DNA of 7,208 nucleotides, from positions 1-7,208 of the forward strand of contig JAATFN010000237.1 in assembly GCA_015655165.1 (NCBI GenBank). The letters are read 5' to 3'. Both the position numbers and the translations under genes were made by a program. A model generated the notes under the pieces. It did not search any database. It saw only the letters and a list, made by a program, of their open reading frames with translations, and was not told where the DNA came from. This stretch comes from Betaproteobacteria bacterium (GTDB lineage Bacteria > Pseudomonadota > Gammaproteobacteria > Burkholderiales > Burkholderiaceae_D). Positions 1 to 6,462 of this stretch are shown piece by piece (positions within the stretch are counted from its first letter, which is position 1; each line of letters starts with the position of its first letter).

Positions 1-882
1 CGCTGCACGAATCGCATCACGATCACGCTGACTACGAAATGGCGGCGTGACACGCGCGTTCGAATCAAAATACCCGATATCCATTTCCGACAAGTGTAAA
101 TAATGCACACCGACGTCGCACGTAATCGGCAAACCTTCACGCTTGGCCTCGCGCACCAATGCCAGTGCTGCTGCAGACGAAAGACGACACAGATGCACAC
201 GGGCACCAGTGGATCGTACCAATTCAAAGATGGTATACAGCGCAATGGTTTCCGATATGACAGGCACACCCGACAAACCCAAACGCGACGCGGCAGGGCC
301 ACTATGTGCCACACCAAAACGTCCCAGATGCGGATCTTGCGGGCGCAACCATACGGTATATTCAAATGTCTTGGCGTACTGCAGTGCGCTTAACAACACA
401 TTTGTATCGAGAATCGGCTCATCTGTTTGTGTGAACCCTACACACCCGGCTTCAGTCAATTCGGCCATCTCGGTCAAGGCATTACCCTTCAAACCGACAG
501 TCAACGCACCCAAAGGATAGACATTGGCTTGATTTAAGACGCTCGCACGACGTTTTAACATTTCGACCAGACCCGGTTCATCCAACACCGGATCTGTGTC
601 GGGTGGACACACCAAGCTCGTGACACCGCCATGTACAGCTGCCGACAATTCCGACTCCAGCGTCGCTTTATGTTCGTAACCCGGTTCACGCAAACGCGCA
701 CTCAAGTCGACAAGACCGGGCACAATAATCTGGTTAGTTGCATCAATGACCTTGTCGGCAACAAATTCTGCCGGCGCACGGCCAATAGCGACCACATTGC
801 CATTGTCAATAAAGACATCCTGCAATCCATCGATACCGTTAGCAGGATCTATTAATCTGCCATGTTGAATATGGAGTTTCAT
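1..882 (-). CDS. pyrC': Dihydroorotase-like protein, probably non-catalytic PyrC' (PyrX) partner of aspartate transcarbamoylase; C-terminus cut off by window edge
   Basis: The minus strand is open for 294 codons from ATG at 882 to the window edge. I translated it by hand and found no stop. The family is usually about 420-430 residues, so roughly the last third is missing. The N-terminus is the amidohydrolase small beta-sandwich (MKLHIQHGRLIDPANG), followed by the TIM-barrel start VPGLVDLSARLREPGYEHK at about 54-72. Active dihydroorotases have HxH in that strand. Here the two positions are Ser61 and Arg63, and the later HSED-type His is Arg180 (LRPQD). Asp154 and one His of the HH pair (VHYLHL, His260) remain. 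This matches the inactive PyrC' of Pseudomonas, which is needed to assemble the class A ATCase dodecamer. The gene starts 5 nt after pyrB, with GGGGA about 10 nt before the ATG. Loss of catalysis is inferred from the missing ligands. Many databases would simply label it dihydroorotase. Confidence 0.9.
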   Translation of the reverse strand, partial: MKLHIQHGRLIDPANGIDGLQDVFIDNGNVVAIGRAPAEFVADKVIDATNQIIVPGLVDLSARLREPGYEHKATLESELSAAVHGGVTSLVCPPDTDPVLDEPGLVEMLKRRASVLNQANVYPLGALTVGLKGNALTEMAELTEAGCVGFTQTDEPILDTNVLLSALQYAKTFEYTVWLRPQDPHLGRFGVAHSGPAASRLGLSGVPVISETIALYTIFELVRSTGARVHLCRLSSAAALALVREAKREGLPITCDVGVHYLHLSEMDIGYFDSNARVTPPFRSQRDRDAIRAA

Positions 883-887
883 CTTGT

Positions 888-1847
888 TTAGTTCCCCGCC
901 ACTATGCTCATCACCGCCATACGCACGGCAATTCCGAATGTTACTTGCGACAAAATCACCGACTGCGGGCCATCAGCCACAGCTGAATCGATTTCAACAC
1001 CACGATTCATCGGCCCCGGATGCATGACAATCGCATCAGGCTTTGCCAGCGCCAAACGTTCTTGAGTTAAACCGTAGCTTTTGAAATACTCTTGTGCCGA
1101 AGGCAACAATGCGCCATTCATACGCTCGTTTTGCAAGCGCAACATGATCACCACATCGACATCTTTCAGTCCGGCATTCATATCGGTGAAAACACGCACA
1201 CCCATTTGTTCAAGCCCTGAAGGTAACAAAGTACGTGGTCCGATCACACGGACTTCTGGCACACCTAACGTTGTCAATGCATGAATGTCGGACCTGGCAA
1301 CACGGCTATGCAACACATCGCCGATAATGGCCACACGCAAGTTGCTGAAATCCTTTTTGTAGTGACGAATCGTATACATGTCCAGCAAACCCTGTGTCGG
1401 GTGGGCATGACGACCGTCGCCGGCGTTCACCACGTGCACGTGCGATTGTTTGGTGTCGATCAAATGCTTGGCAATCAAAAACGGCGCACCGGACTGGGCA
1501 TGACGCACAACAAACATATCGGCGTGCATTGCCGCCAGATTATCGATGGTGTCCAACAACGACTCACCCTTGCTGGTCGACGACGCTGCGATATTGAGAT
1601 TCAACACATCGGCAGACAAACGCTTGGCGGCAATTTCAAACGTTGTACGTGTACGCGTGGAATTCTCGAAAAACAGGTTAAATACGCTTTTACCGCGCAT
1701 TAACGGTACCTTCTTCACTTCCCTGTCACTGATACTGACAAATGAAGACGCCGTATCTAGGATGTTGGTGACGATCGCTTTGGGAAGACCTTCTATCGTG
1801 AGTAAATGTTGTAACTCACCGTGTTTGTTTAATTGCGGATTATGCAT
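888..1847 (-). CDS. pyrB: Aspartate carbamoyltransferase catalytic subunit
   Basis: Catalyses carbamoyl phosphate + L-aspartate to N-carbamoyl-L-aspartate, the committed step of de novo pyrimidine synthesis, in the cytoplasm. The 319-residue product has the full set of family motifs. These are the carbamoyl-phosphate loop [13 protein letters not shown] (59-71, with S63-T64-R65-T66), the 80s loop SSTSKGES (about 89-96, Lys93 reaching the neighbouring subunit's site), VRHAQSG (114-120), HPTQ (149-152), the aspartate-binding MLRLQNER (235-242) and HPGPMNRG (276-283). It resembles the proteobacterial class A type that works with a PyrC-like subunit rather than a PyrI regulatory chain, and no pyrI is present here. 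The ATG start lies 8 nt inside the end of pyrR, with a weak GGTGG upstream, so translation is probably coupled. The pyrC-like gene follows after 5 nt. No truncation is seen. Confidence 0.97.
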   Translation of the reverse strand: MHNPQLNKHGELQHLLTIEGLPKAIVTNILDTASSFVSISDREVKKVPLMRGKSVFNLFFENSTRTRTTFEIAAKRLSADVLNLNIAASSTSKGESLLDTIDNLAAMHADMFVVRHAQSGAPFLIAKHLIDTKQSHVHVVNAGDGRHAHPTQGLLDMYTIRHYKKDFSNLRVAIIGDVLHSRVARSDIHALTTLGVPEVRVIGPRTLLPSGLEQMGVRVFTDMNAGLKDVDVVIMLRLQNERMNGALLPSAQEYFKSYGLTQERLALAKPDAIVMHPGPMNRGVEIDSAVADGPQSVILSQVTFGIAVRMAVMSIVAGN

Positions 1848-2346
1848 GGACCACCGTCAGAGAAAAGCTGCCATTGTCGGCACGTTCTAATTGAATCGAC
1901 TCTTTGGCACCGACATTGACTGTGTCTGCCAGAAAATCTGCAGCAACAGGCAACTCACGCCCGCCACGATCGACTAATGCTGCCAGCATAATGCGTGCCG
2001 GTCGCCCATAATCGAAGAGTTCGTTAATCGCAGCACGGGTTGTGCGCCCTGTGTACAAGACGTCGTCGACCAACAATACCGTGGCACCCTCGACATCGAA
2101 TGTAATCTGGCTCGGTTTGACATCGGGGCGCAAACCTTTTTCTGCGTAATCATCCCGGTAGAAAGAGACATCGATAAATCCAAGTCTGTCTTCCAAACCC
2201 ATCTCTTTGGCCAAGCGCTCTGCCAGCCAGGCACCACCCGAATGAATACCGACGATCGCGACATTTGGAATACCTGCTAAACCGGCCTTGATCTGATGCG
2301 CCAATTTGTCATAGAGTGCTTCTGCGTTAAGTGTTGAAGGTGTCAT
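1840..2346 (-). CDS. pyrR: PyrR: pyrimidine operon regulator / uracil phosphoribosyltransferase family
   Basis: A type I phosphoribosyltransferase-fold protein of 168 residues, binding PRPP and uracil/UMP. The visible motifs are the PPi-loop region GIHSGG (33-38), the family-specific DVSFYRDD (59-66), the PRPP-binding signature [13 protein letters not shown] (90-102), and FDYGRPARI with [15 protein letters not shown] (111-138). Gram-positive PyrR binds leader RNA and also has UPRTase activity. In proteobacteria the homologue sits in the pyr operon, but its RNA-binding role is less clear. From memory the loop at 35-38 is TRG in Bacillus, while SGG/TGG is common in proteobacteria. The start codon lies in an ATGA overlap with the ruvX stop and has no evident Shine-Dalgarno sequence, implying reinitiation. 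The end overlaps pyrB by 8 nt. The family call is firm. The balance between regulator and enzyme cannot be told from sequence. Confidence 0.94.
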   Translation of the reverse strand: MTPSTLNAEALYDKLAHQIKAGLAGIPNVAIVGIHSGGAWLAERLAKEMGLEDRLGFIDVSFYRDDYAEKGLRPDVKPSQITFDVEGATVLLVDDVLYTGRTTRAAINELFDYGRPARIMLAALVDRGGRELPVAADFLADTVNVGAKESIQLERADNGSFSLTVVHA

Positions 2347-2735
2347 GTCAGATGTGTTGGTTCGTCAAAATATTGCTGCAAAATAATCGCAGCAGCCTGC
2401 GCATCGATGATATCGCCGCGCCTTTGGGAAATCACAGCAGAAGAATAACGTTCGTCGACCAGTACTATGTCCAGATTAAAGCGACCATGGAGCTGATTGG
2501 CAAAACGACGGCATCGCGCCGTCATTTCGTGTTCAGTTCCATCGGGATACATCGGTAAACCGACAATACATCGCCCCGGCTTCCATGCATCAATCAGTTT
2601 ACCCAACGCCACAAACTTACCATCATTGGTAGCCTCTGCAATGACGACCAAAGGCTGCGCCTGTCTGACCAGCGTATTACCGACTGCGACACCGATGCGT
2701 TTTAACCCGAAGTCAAAGGCCAGTATCGTTTCCAC
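2343..2735 (-). CDS. ruvX: RuvX/YqgF: pre-16S rRNA 5'-end nuclease / putative Holliday junction resolvase
   Basis: A 130-residue RNase H-fold protein of normal length for YqgF. The acidic active-site residues are visible: Asp8 in LAFDFGLKRIGVA, Asp94-Glu95 in VLVDERYSS, and Asp111 in IIDAQAAAIILQQY. The conserved GLP (59-61) is also present. In E. coli the protein is required for processing the 5' end of 16S rRNA, and a Holliday junction resolvase role was proposed earlier from homology. The start is GTG (complement of 2733-2735), supported by AAGG six bases upstream. That ribosome binding site overlaps the yqgE stop codon. The stop overlaps the pyrR start as ATGA. The motif usually written DERLT or DERFT reads DERYSS here, a conservative change. 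The yqgE-yqgF pairing is widespread in proteobacteria. Confidence 0.95.
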   Translation of the reverse strand: METILAFDFGLKRIGVAVGNTLVRQAQPLVVIAEATNDGKFVALGKLIDAWKPGRCIVGLPMYPDGTEHEMTARCRRFANQLHGRFNLDIVLVDERYSSAVISQRRGDIIDAQAAAIILQQYFDEPTHLT

Positions 2736-2741
2736 GTGTGA

Positions 2742-2745
2742 CCTT
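2742..2745 (-). promoter_or_regulatory. Ribosome binding site of ruvX
   Basis: On the minus strand AAGG lies six bases before the GTG start of ruvX and shares two bases with the TAA stop of yqgE. No ATG gives a better start near the conserved LAFDFG motif, so this site decides the unusual GTG start. It also suggests ribosomes finishing yqgE can pass directly to ruvX. Confidence 0.6.
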
Positions 2746-3463
2746 ACGCGTGCCCGGATTCTGCATTGAGCATGACAGGGTCAACACCCAGCAATGCCAA
2801 TGCCGCGACAAACCGTTCTTCCACCGGCAAGTCAAAAATAATGGACGGGTCGGCTTTGACTGTCAACCAGCCATTGTTACCCAACTCCTGCTCGAGCTGT
2901 CCGGCACTCCAGCCAGCACATCCCAGACTGATAAATACCTGATTAGGACCATTGCCCAATGCCAGCGCCTCCAGAATGTCTTTCGATGTCGTCAATGCCA
3001 CATCGTCTGTCACCGACAAGGTCGAAGAAAATTTTTCGAATGCAGAATGCAATACAAACCCACGCTCGATCTGGACCGGGCCACCAAACATGACCGGACG
3101 ACGAAACATCAATGGCATCGATTCAGGGGTATCCGGCTTGATTTCAAGGCGCAGATTGATACGGTCGAACAGCACGTCCATACTCATGTCGGTGGGCTTG
3201 TTAATCACCACCCCTAATGCACCATTTTTATTGTGCTCGCACATATAAACTACCGATCCCCCAAAAATGGGATCAAGTATCGATGGCATCGCAATCAGGA
3301 AATGATCCGTCAAATCAAGGGCTAACGGATCTTTGGCATCACCAGCGTCGCCTGCTGGCGTGATATGGACAACAGGATCGTCCACCACATCCGAGTCCTG
3401 CATACTGGCGTAGGCATCCAAGGAAATGGGATCAATATTAAATCTCTTTTTCATGCGGAACAT
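2744..3463 (-). CDS. yqgE: YqgE/AlgH family protein, function unknown, with extended N-terminus and uncertain start
   Basis: A DUF179 (YqgE/AlgH) protein. Using ATG at 3463 it has 239 residues, against about 185-190 for typical members. The conserved domain begins near residue 49: LDLTDHFLIAMPS (49-61), GALGVVINKPT (81-91), FGGPVQIERGFVLH (126-139), and LGCAGWSAGQLE with NNGWLTV (about 180-202). The ending NAESGHA resembles betaproteobacterial homologues. The biochemical role is not established. In Pseudomonas aeruginosa the name AlgH came from a proposed effect on alginate regulation. The first ~48 residues are polar, acidic and not recognisable. The frame stays open to a GTG at 3499, and ATG codons at 3463, 3454 and 3403 are all possible. 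None has a good Shine-Dalgarno sequence. A candidate promoter at 3471-3499 argues against the GTG. This is the first gene of the operon, 8 nt before ruvX. Family call firm, start not. Confidence 0.92.
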   Translation of the reverse strand: MFRMKKRFNIDPISLDAYASMQDSDVVDDPVVHITPAGDAGDAKDPLALDLTDHFLIAMPSILDPIFGGSVVYMCEHNKNGALGVVINKPTDMSMDVLFDRINLRLEIKPDTPESMPLMFRRPVMFGGPVQIERGFVLHSAFEKFSSTLSVTDDVALTTSKDILEALALGNGPNQVFISLGCAGWSAGQLEQELGNNGWLTVKADPSIIFDLPVEERFVAALALLGVDPVMLNAESGHA

Positions 3464-3470
3464 TTTAGCA

Positions 3471-3499
3471 TTTTTAGACGCATTCCTGCGTCCTGTCAC
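3471..3499 (-). promoter_or_regulatory. Candidate sigma-70 promoter of the yqgE-ruvX-pyrRBC' operon
   Basis: On the minus strand GTGACA (3494-3499; five of six against TTGACA) is followed, after 17 bases, by TAAAAA (3471-3476; four of six against TATAAT). Transcription would start near 3464, just at the ATG at 3463. An alternative extended -10, TGCTAAAAT (3462-3470), lies slightly downstream but has no matching -35. This would be the only promoter visible for all five genes, because every later junction is 8 nt or less. It is judged by eye and is moderate at best. Confidence 0.35.
3477..3492. repeat. Perfect inverted repeat in the spacer of the candidate operon promoter
   Basis: GACGCA-TTCC-TGCGTC is a perfect 6-bp dyad around a 4-base centre. 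It occupies 16 of the 17 spacer bases between the proposed -35 and -10 boxes. An operator for a dimeric regulator would fit here. A 6-bp dyad with a given spacing is expected about once or twice by chance in a window this size, so the position, not the repeat itself, is the argument. Confidence 0.4.
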
Positions 3500-3678
3500 A
3501 GAGTTCTTTTATGCCCCGCGATATGGCAGAGAAAAATGCACTATTGACCAGTCACGATGCCTTCCCCGAAGACGACAGCAGATGCACTGATGCACACCAT
3601 CCCGTCTTTTGTTTTTCCATGCGCGGTAGGCGACTTTCCCTTATTTTTGCCGGTTTCATGTATTTTCCCGGTATTTTA
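3500..3678. other. Gene-free region between polA stop and the yqgE operon
   Basis: I find no convincing gene here on either strand. The plus-strand frame running through it continues into antisense polA and resembles no known protein. The minus strand reads downstream of polA and upstream of yqgE. No strong rho-independent terminator follows polA: the only stem, CCGG/CCGG around a 14-base loop near 3650-3674, has no T-run on the minus strand. The stretch from about 3530 to 3600 has three copies of ATGCAC and may be regulatory. No recognisable PyrR-binding leader, riboswitch or small RNA was seen. Confidence 0.6.
3581..3595. repeat. Tandem GATGCAC repeat upstream of the yqgE operon
   Basis: GATGCAC occurs at 3581-3587 and again at 3589-3595, an 8-base period, and a third ATGCAC lies at 3536-3541. 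On the strand of the operon these read GTGCAT. They sit about 35-130 bases upstream of the candidate promoter and could be binding sites, but the copies are short and chance is possible. Confidence 0.3.
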
Positions 3679-6459
3679 TTAATGTGCCTTATCCCAATTA
3701 GGTCCCACACCGACCTCTGCCAGCAACGGCACCTTCAGTGCTGCCACATTTTTCATCAACTCGGGCAATTGTTCTTTGACCAGTGCCAACTCTGTTTCGG
3801 GGACCTCCAGCACCAGTTCATCATGCACTTGCATGATCATTTTGGTCGCTAATTTGTTGTCTTCCAACCAGCCTTGTACGGCAATCATCGCCAGCTTGAT
3901 CAGGTCGGCCGCGGTTCCCTGCATTGGCGCGTTAATCGCCGCACGTTCGGCACCTTGCCTTCTCGGGCCATTCGGCGAATTGATTTCGGGCAACCATAAA
4001 CGGCGTCCAAAAACCGTCTCGACATAGCCTTGTTCTTTGGCAAGCATCCGCGTCTCGTCCATATACTGCTTCACACCCGAGAACCGTTGGAAATATCTCT
4101 CGATATACATTTGCGCCGCAGAACGCTCGATGCCCAAGTTGCCAGCCAGGCCAAACGCACTCATGCCGTAAATCAAGCCGAAGTTGATCACCTTGGCATA
4201 ACGGCGCTGCTCGCTTGTCACATCTCCCAGCCCCACCCCAAAAATCTCGGAGGCTGTCGCCCGGTGAATATCTTCACCATCGGCAAAGGCTTTTAGCATG
4301 TTCGCATCCCCCGAAATATGCGCCATGATGCGTAATTCGATCTGCGAATAGTCGGCAGAGACAATGACCGCACCAGCTGGCGCGATAAACGCTTCGCGAA
4401 TGCGCCGCCCTTCAGCTGTTCTGATCGGGATATTCTGTAAATTGGGATCATTCGAGGCAAGCCGTCCAGTCACAGCGACTGCTTGCGCATAATTGGTATG
4501 CACACGCCCTGTTTTAGGATTGACCATTTTGGGTAACTTGTCGGTATAGGTCGACTTTAGTTTGGCCAAACTACGGTAATCCAATAAAGTCTTCGGTAAC
4601 GGATAATCTTCAGCGAGCTTCTGTAACACTTCCTCATCGGTTGACGGCGCGCCGGACGGCGTCTTTTTAACAACAGGCAAAGCCAGTTTGCCAAACAGGA
4701 TTTCACCTAACTGCTTGGGTGAATTCAAATTGAAAGGCTGCCCTGCCAGATCATGGGCTTGTTGTTCAATATCGATCATACGGCGTCCCAGATCATGGGA
4801 CTGCTCACCGAGTAACTTGGCATCGATCAATACACCATTACGTTCGATTTTTTGCAATACCACCGCCGTCGGCACTTCGATTTTTTCATATATATAGCGC
4901 AGCTTGTCATCGGCTTTCACTTGCGGCCACAATACGTTATGCAATGCCATTGTGACATCCGCATCTTCTGCCGCATAAGCTGTCGCCCGCTCGATATCAA
5001 CCTGACTAAAACTGATCTGGGCAGCACCTTTGCCACAGACATCGGTATAGGCAATGGTTTTGTGATTCAAGTGGCGCAAAGCGAGGCTATCCATGTCATG
5101 CGGACGATGTGATTCGAATACATAGGATTCCAGTAACGTGTCATGCACGACACCTTTTAACGCAATACCGTAGTTGGCCAGAACGTGGCTGTCATACTTT
5201 AAGTTTTGTCCGACCTTGGCTTTGGATGCATCTTCCAGCCAGGGCTTCAATTTTGACAGCACCAATTCACGCGAGAGTTGTACCGGTGCATCCTGATAGT
5301 TGTGTCCAACCGGAATATAGACTGCAGTGCCAGCCTCACAACACAGAGACAAACCGACCAGTTCTGCGGCCATCGCATCTAGTGACGTGGTTTCGGTATC
5401 GACCGATGTCAACGATGCGTGTTCAATAGTATTGATCCAGAAATCGAGTTTGTCTTCTGTCAGCACGACTTCATACACAGATTGTTTCGCGGCCATTGTA
5501 TCGAACAATCCACCTTGGGAAAGCGACAAAGGGGTATCAACCGTATTGACGACTCCGGCAGTAACAGGATGCGTTGAACTGTCGGCACCGTCGACGTTGC
5601 TGCTTTCCAACTCACGTAACCAGGTACGGAAATTGTAGCGGGTAAACAACTCTTTTAATAAATTTTTGTTCTGGGGGCCTGGTGCAAATGAGTCGAGAAT
5701 AGTTGCCATATGACCACTTAAGTCACAGTCGGTCTTCACCGTGACCAACACTTTTGCCTGCGGCAACCAGGGTAATGCCTCACGCAAATTGGCACCGACA
5801 ACACCACCGATATGCTCGGCGTTCGCCATCACACCTTCCACAGTATCGTACTGTTCAAGCCACTTCACAGCCGTTTTAGGGCCGACTTTGGCAACCCCTG
5901 GCACATTGTCGACAGTGTCGCCAATCAAACTCAAATAATCTACAATGCGCTGTGGAGGTACACCGAATTTTGCTTTAACGCCATCATGCGTCAGTATTTC
6001 ATTACTCATTGTGTTCACCAACGTCACGTGCTCATTGACTAGCTGCGCCAAATCCTTGTCCCCGGTAGACACAATGGTATCCAACCCCTGCGCCGTTGCC
6101 ATGACAGACAATGTTCCGATGACATCGTCCGCTTCGACGCCTTCTACCGCTAGGATTGGCCACCCCAATGCGCGAATGGCGGCATGAATGGGTTCTATCT
6201 GTAGCGCAAGATCTTCCGGCATGGATTTACGGGTTGCTTTGTACTCCGGATATAAGTCGTCACGGAATGTTTTCCCGCGGGCATCGAATATACAAGCGAT
6301 ATAACTTGCGGGATAATCAAGGCGTAGTCGACGCAGCATATTAATGATGCCGTACAACGCACCAGTCGGTGCTCCCTCCTTGTTACGCATATCCGGCAAA
6401 GCATGAAACGCACGATAGAGGTAACTTGATCCATCAACTAACAATAGGGTTTTTTGCAT
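3679..6459 (-). CDS. polA: DNA polymerase I, with 5' nuclease, proofreading and polymerase domains
   Basis: A full-length 926-residue enzyme (E. coli 928) that removes RNA primers, fills gaps and does repair synthesis. The 5' nuclease domain (1 to ~285) shows Asp9 in LLVDGSSYLYRAF, Asp59 in IFDARGKTFRDD, GVEADDVIG (107-115), STGDKDL (131-137) and the helix-hairpin region IGDTVDNVPGVAKVGPK (179-195). A polar linker of about 40 residues follows. The 3'-5' exonuclease keeps the whole DEDDy set: Asp354 and Glu356 (VDTET), Asp423 (KYDSH), Tyr495 and Asp499 (YAAEDAD), so proofreading should be active. The polymerase domain has motif A DYSQIELR (703-710), motif B RRYAKVINFGLIYG (752-765, with Phe760 where E. 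coli has Phe762) and motif C QVHDELVLE (877-885). The ATG at 6459 gives the expected N-terminus but has no clear Shine-Dalgarno sequence. It abuts the divergent LOG gene, so any polA promoter must lie inside that gene. Confidence 0.98.
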   Translation of the reverse strand: MQKTLLLVDGSSYLYRAFHALPDMRNKEGAPTGALYGIINMLRRLRLDYPASYIACIFDARGKTFRDDLYPEYKATRKSMPEDLALQIEPIHAAIRALGWPILAVEGVEADDVIGTLSVMATAQGLDTIVSTGDKDLAQLVNEHVTLVNTMSNEILTHDGVKAKFGVPPQRIVDYLSLIGDTVDNVPGVAKVGPKTAVKWLEQYDTVEGVMANAEHIGGVVGANLREALPWLPQAKVLVTVKTDCDLSGHMATILDSFAPGPQNKNLLKELFTRYNFRTWLRELESSNVDGADSSTHPVTAGVVNTVDTPLSLSQGGLFDTMAAKQSVYEVVLTEDKLDFWINTIEHASLTSVDTETTSLDAMAAELVGLSLCCEAGTAVYIPVGHNYQDAPVQLSRELVLSKLKPWLEDASKAKVGQNLKYDSHVLANYGIALKGVVHDTLLESYVFESHRPHDMDSLALRHLNHKTIAYTDVCGKGAAQISFSQVDIERATAYAAEDADVTMALHNVLWPQVKADDKLRYIYEKIEVPTAVVLQKIERNGVLIDAKLLGEQSHDLGRRMIDIEQQAHDLAGQPFNLNSPKQLGEILFGKLALPVVKKTPSGAPSTDEEVLQKLAEDYPLPKTLLDYRSLAKLKSTYTDKLPKMVNPKTGRVHTNYAQAVAVTGRLASNDPNLQNIPIRTAEGRRIREAFIAPAGAVIVSADYSQIELRIMAHISGDANMLKAFADGEDIHRATASEIFGVGLGDVTSEQRRYAKVINFGLIYGMSAFGLAGNLGIERSAAQMYIERYFQRFSGVKQYMDETRMLAKEQGYVETVFGRRLWLPEINSPNGPRRQGAERAAINAPMQGTAADLIKLAMIAVQGWLEDNKLATKMIMQVHDELVLEVPETELALVKEQLPELMKNVAALKVPLLAEVGVGPNWDKAH
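6446..6449 (+). promoter_or_regulatory. Probable ribosome binding site of the LOG-family gene
   Basis: AGGG ends ten bases before the ATG at 6460 and four bases before an in-frame TTG at 6454. The ATG is preferred because it is the stronger start codon, and the spacing of ten is tolerable. The site lies within codons 4-5 of polA read on the opposite strand. Confidence 0.4.
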
Positions 6460-6462
6460 ATG
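6457..6462. other. Abutting divergent start codons (CATATG) of polA and the LOG gene
   Basis: CAT at 6457-6459 is the complement of the polA ATG, and ATG at 6460-6462 starts the LOG-family gene. No base separates the two reading frames. Both leader regions therefore lie in the other gene's coding sequence. If the LOG gene instead used TTG at 6454, the genes would overlap by 6 bp. Confidence 0.8.

Noticed and set aside
285..520. Possible frameshift or stop inside the dihydroorotase-like gene, given its degenerate active site
   Set aside because: Codon-by-codon reading from 882 to 1 shows no stop or frame change, and conserved segments line up throughout, so it is not a pseudogene in the visible part.
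1281..1703. Plus-strand open frame of 140 codons opposite pyrB
   Set aside because: It lies wholly antisense to a gene with complete catalytic motifs, and its composition looks like a shadow frame.
3650..3674. CCGG/CCGG stem after polA as a terminator
   Set aside because: The stem is four base pairs with a 14-base loop, and the T-rich tract follows it only on the plus strand, where no gene ends.
3511..3852. Plus-strand open frame of 113 codons beginning in the gene-free region
   Set aside because: More than half of it is antisense to the polA 3' end, the translation has no recognisable motif, and it lacks a ribosome binding site.
6426..6437. TTGAT-CC-ATCAA inverted repeat shortly before the LOG start
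   Set aside because: The arms are only five bases and lie in polA codons encoding the conserved VDGS motif, so the bases are explained by coding constraint.
6195..6437. Alternative minus-strand frame of 80 codons inside the 5' end of polA
   Set aside because: It is a shadow of polA in another frame with no family resemblance.
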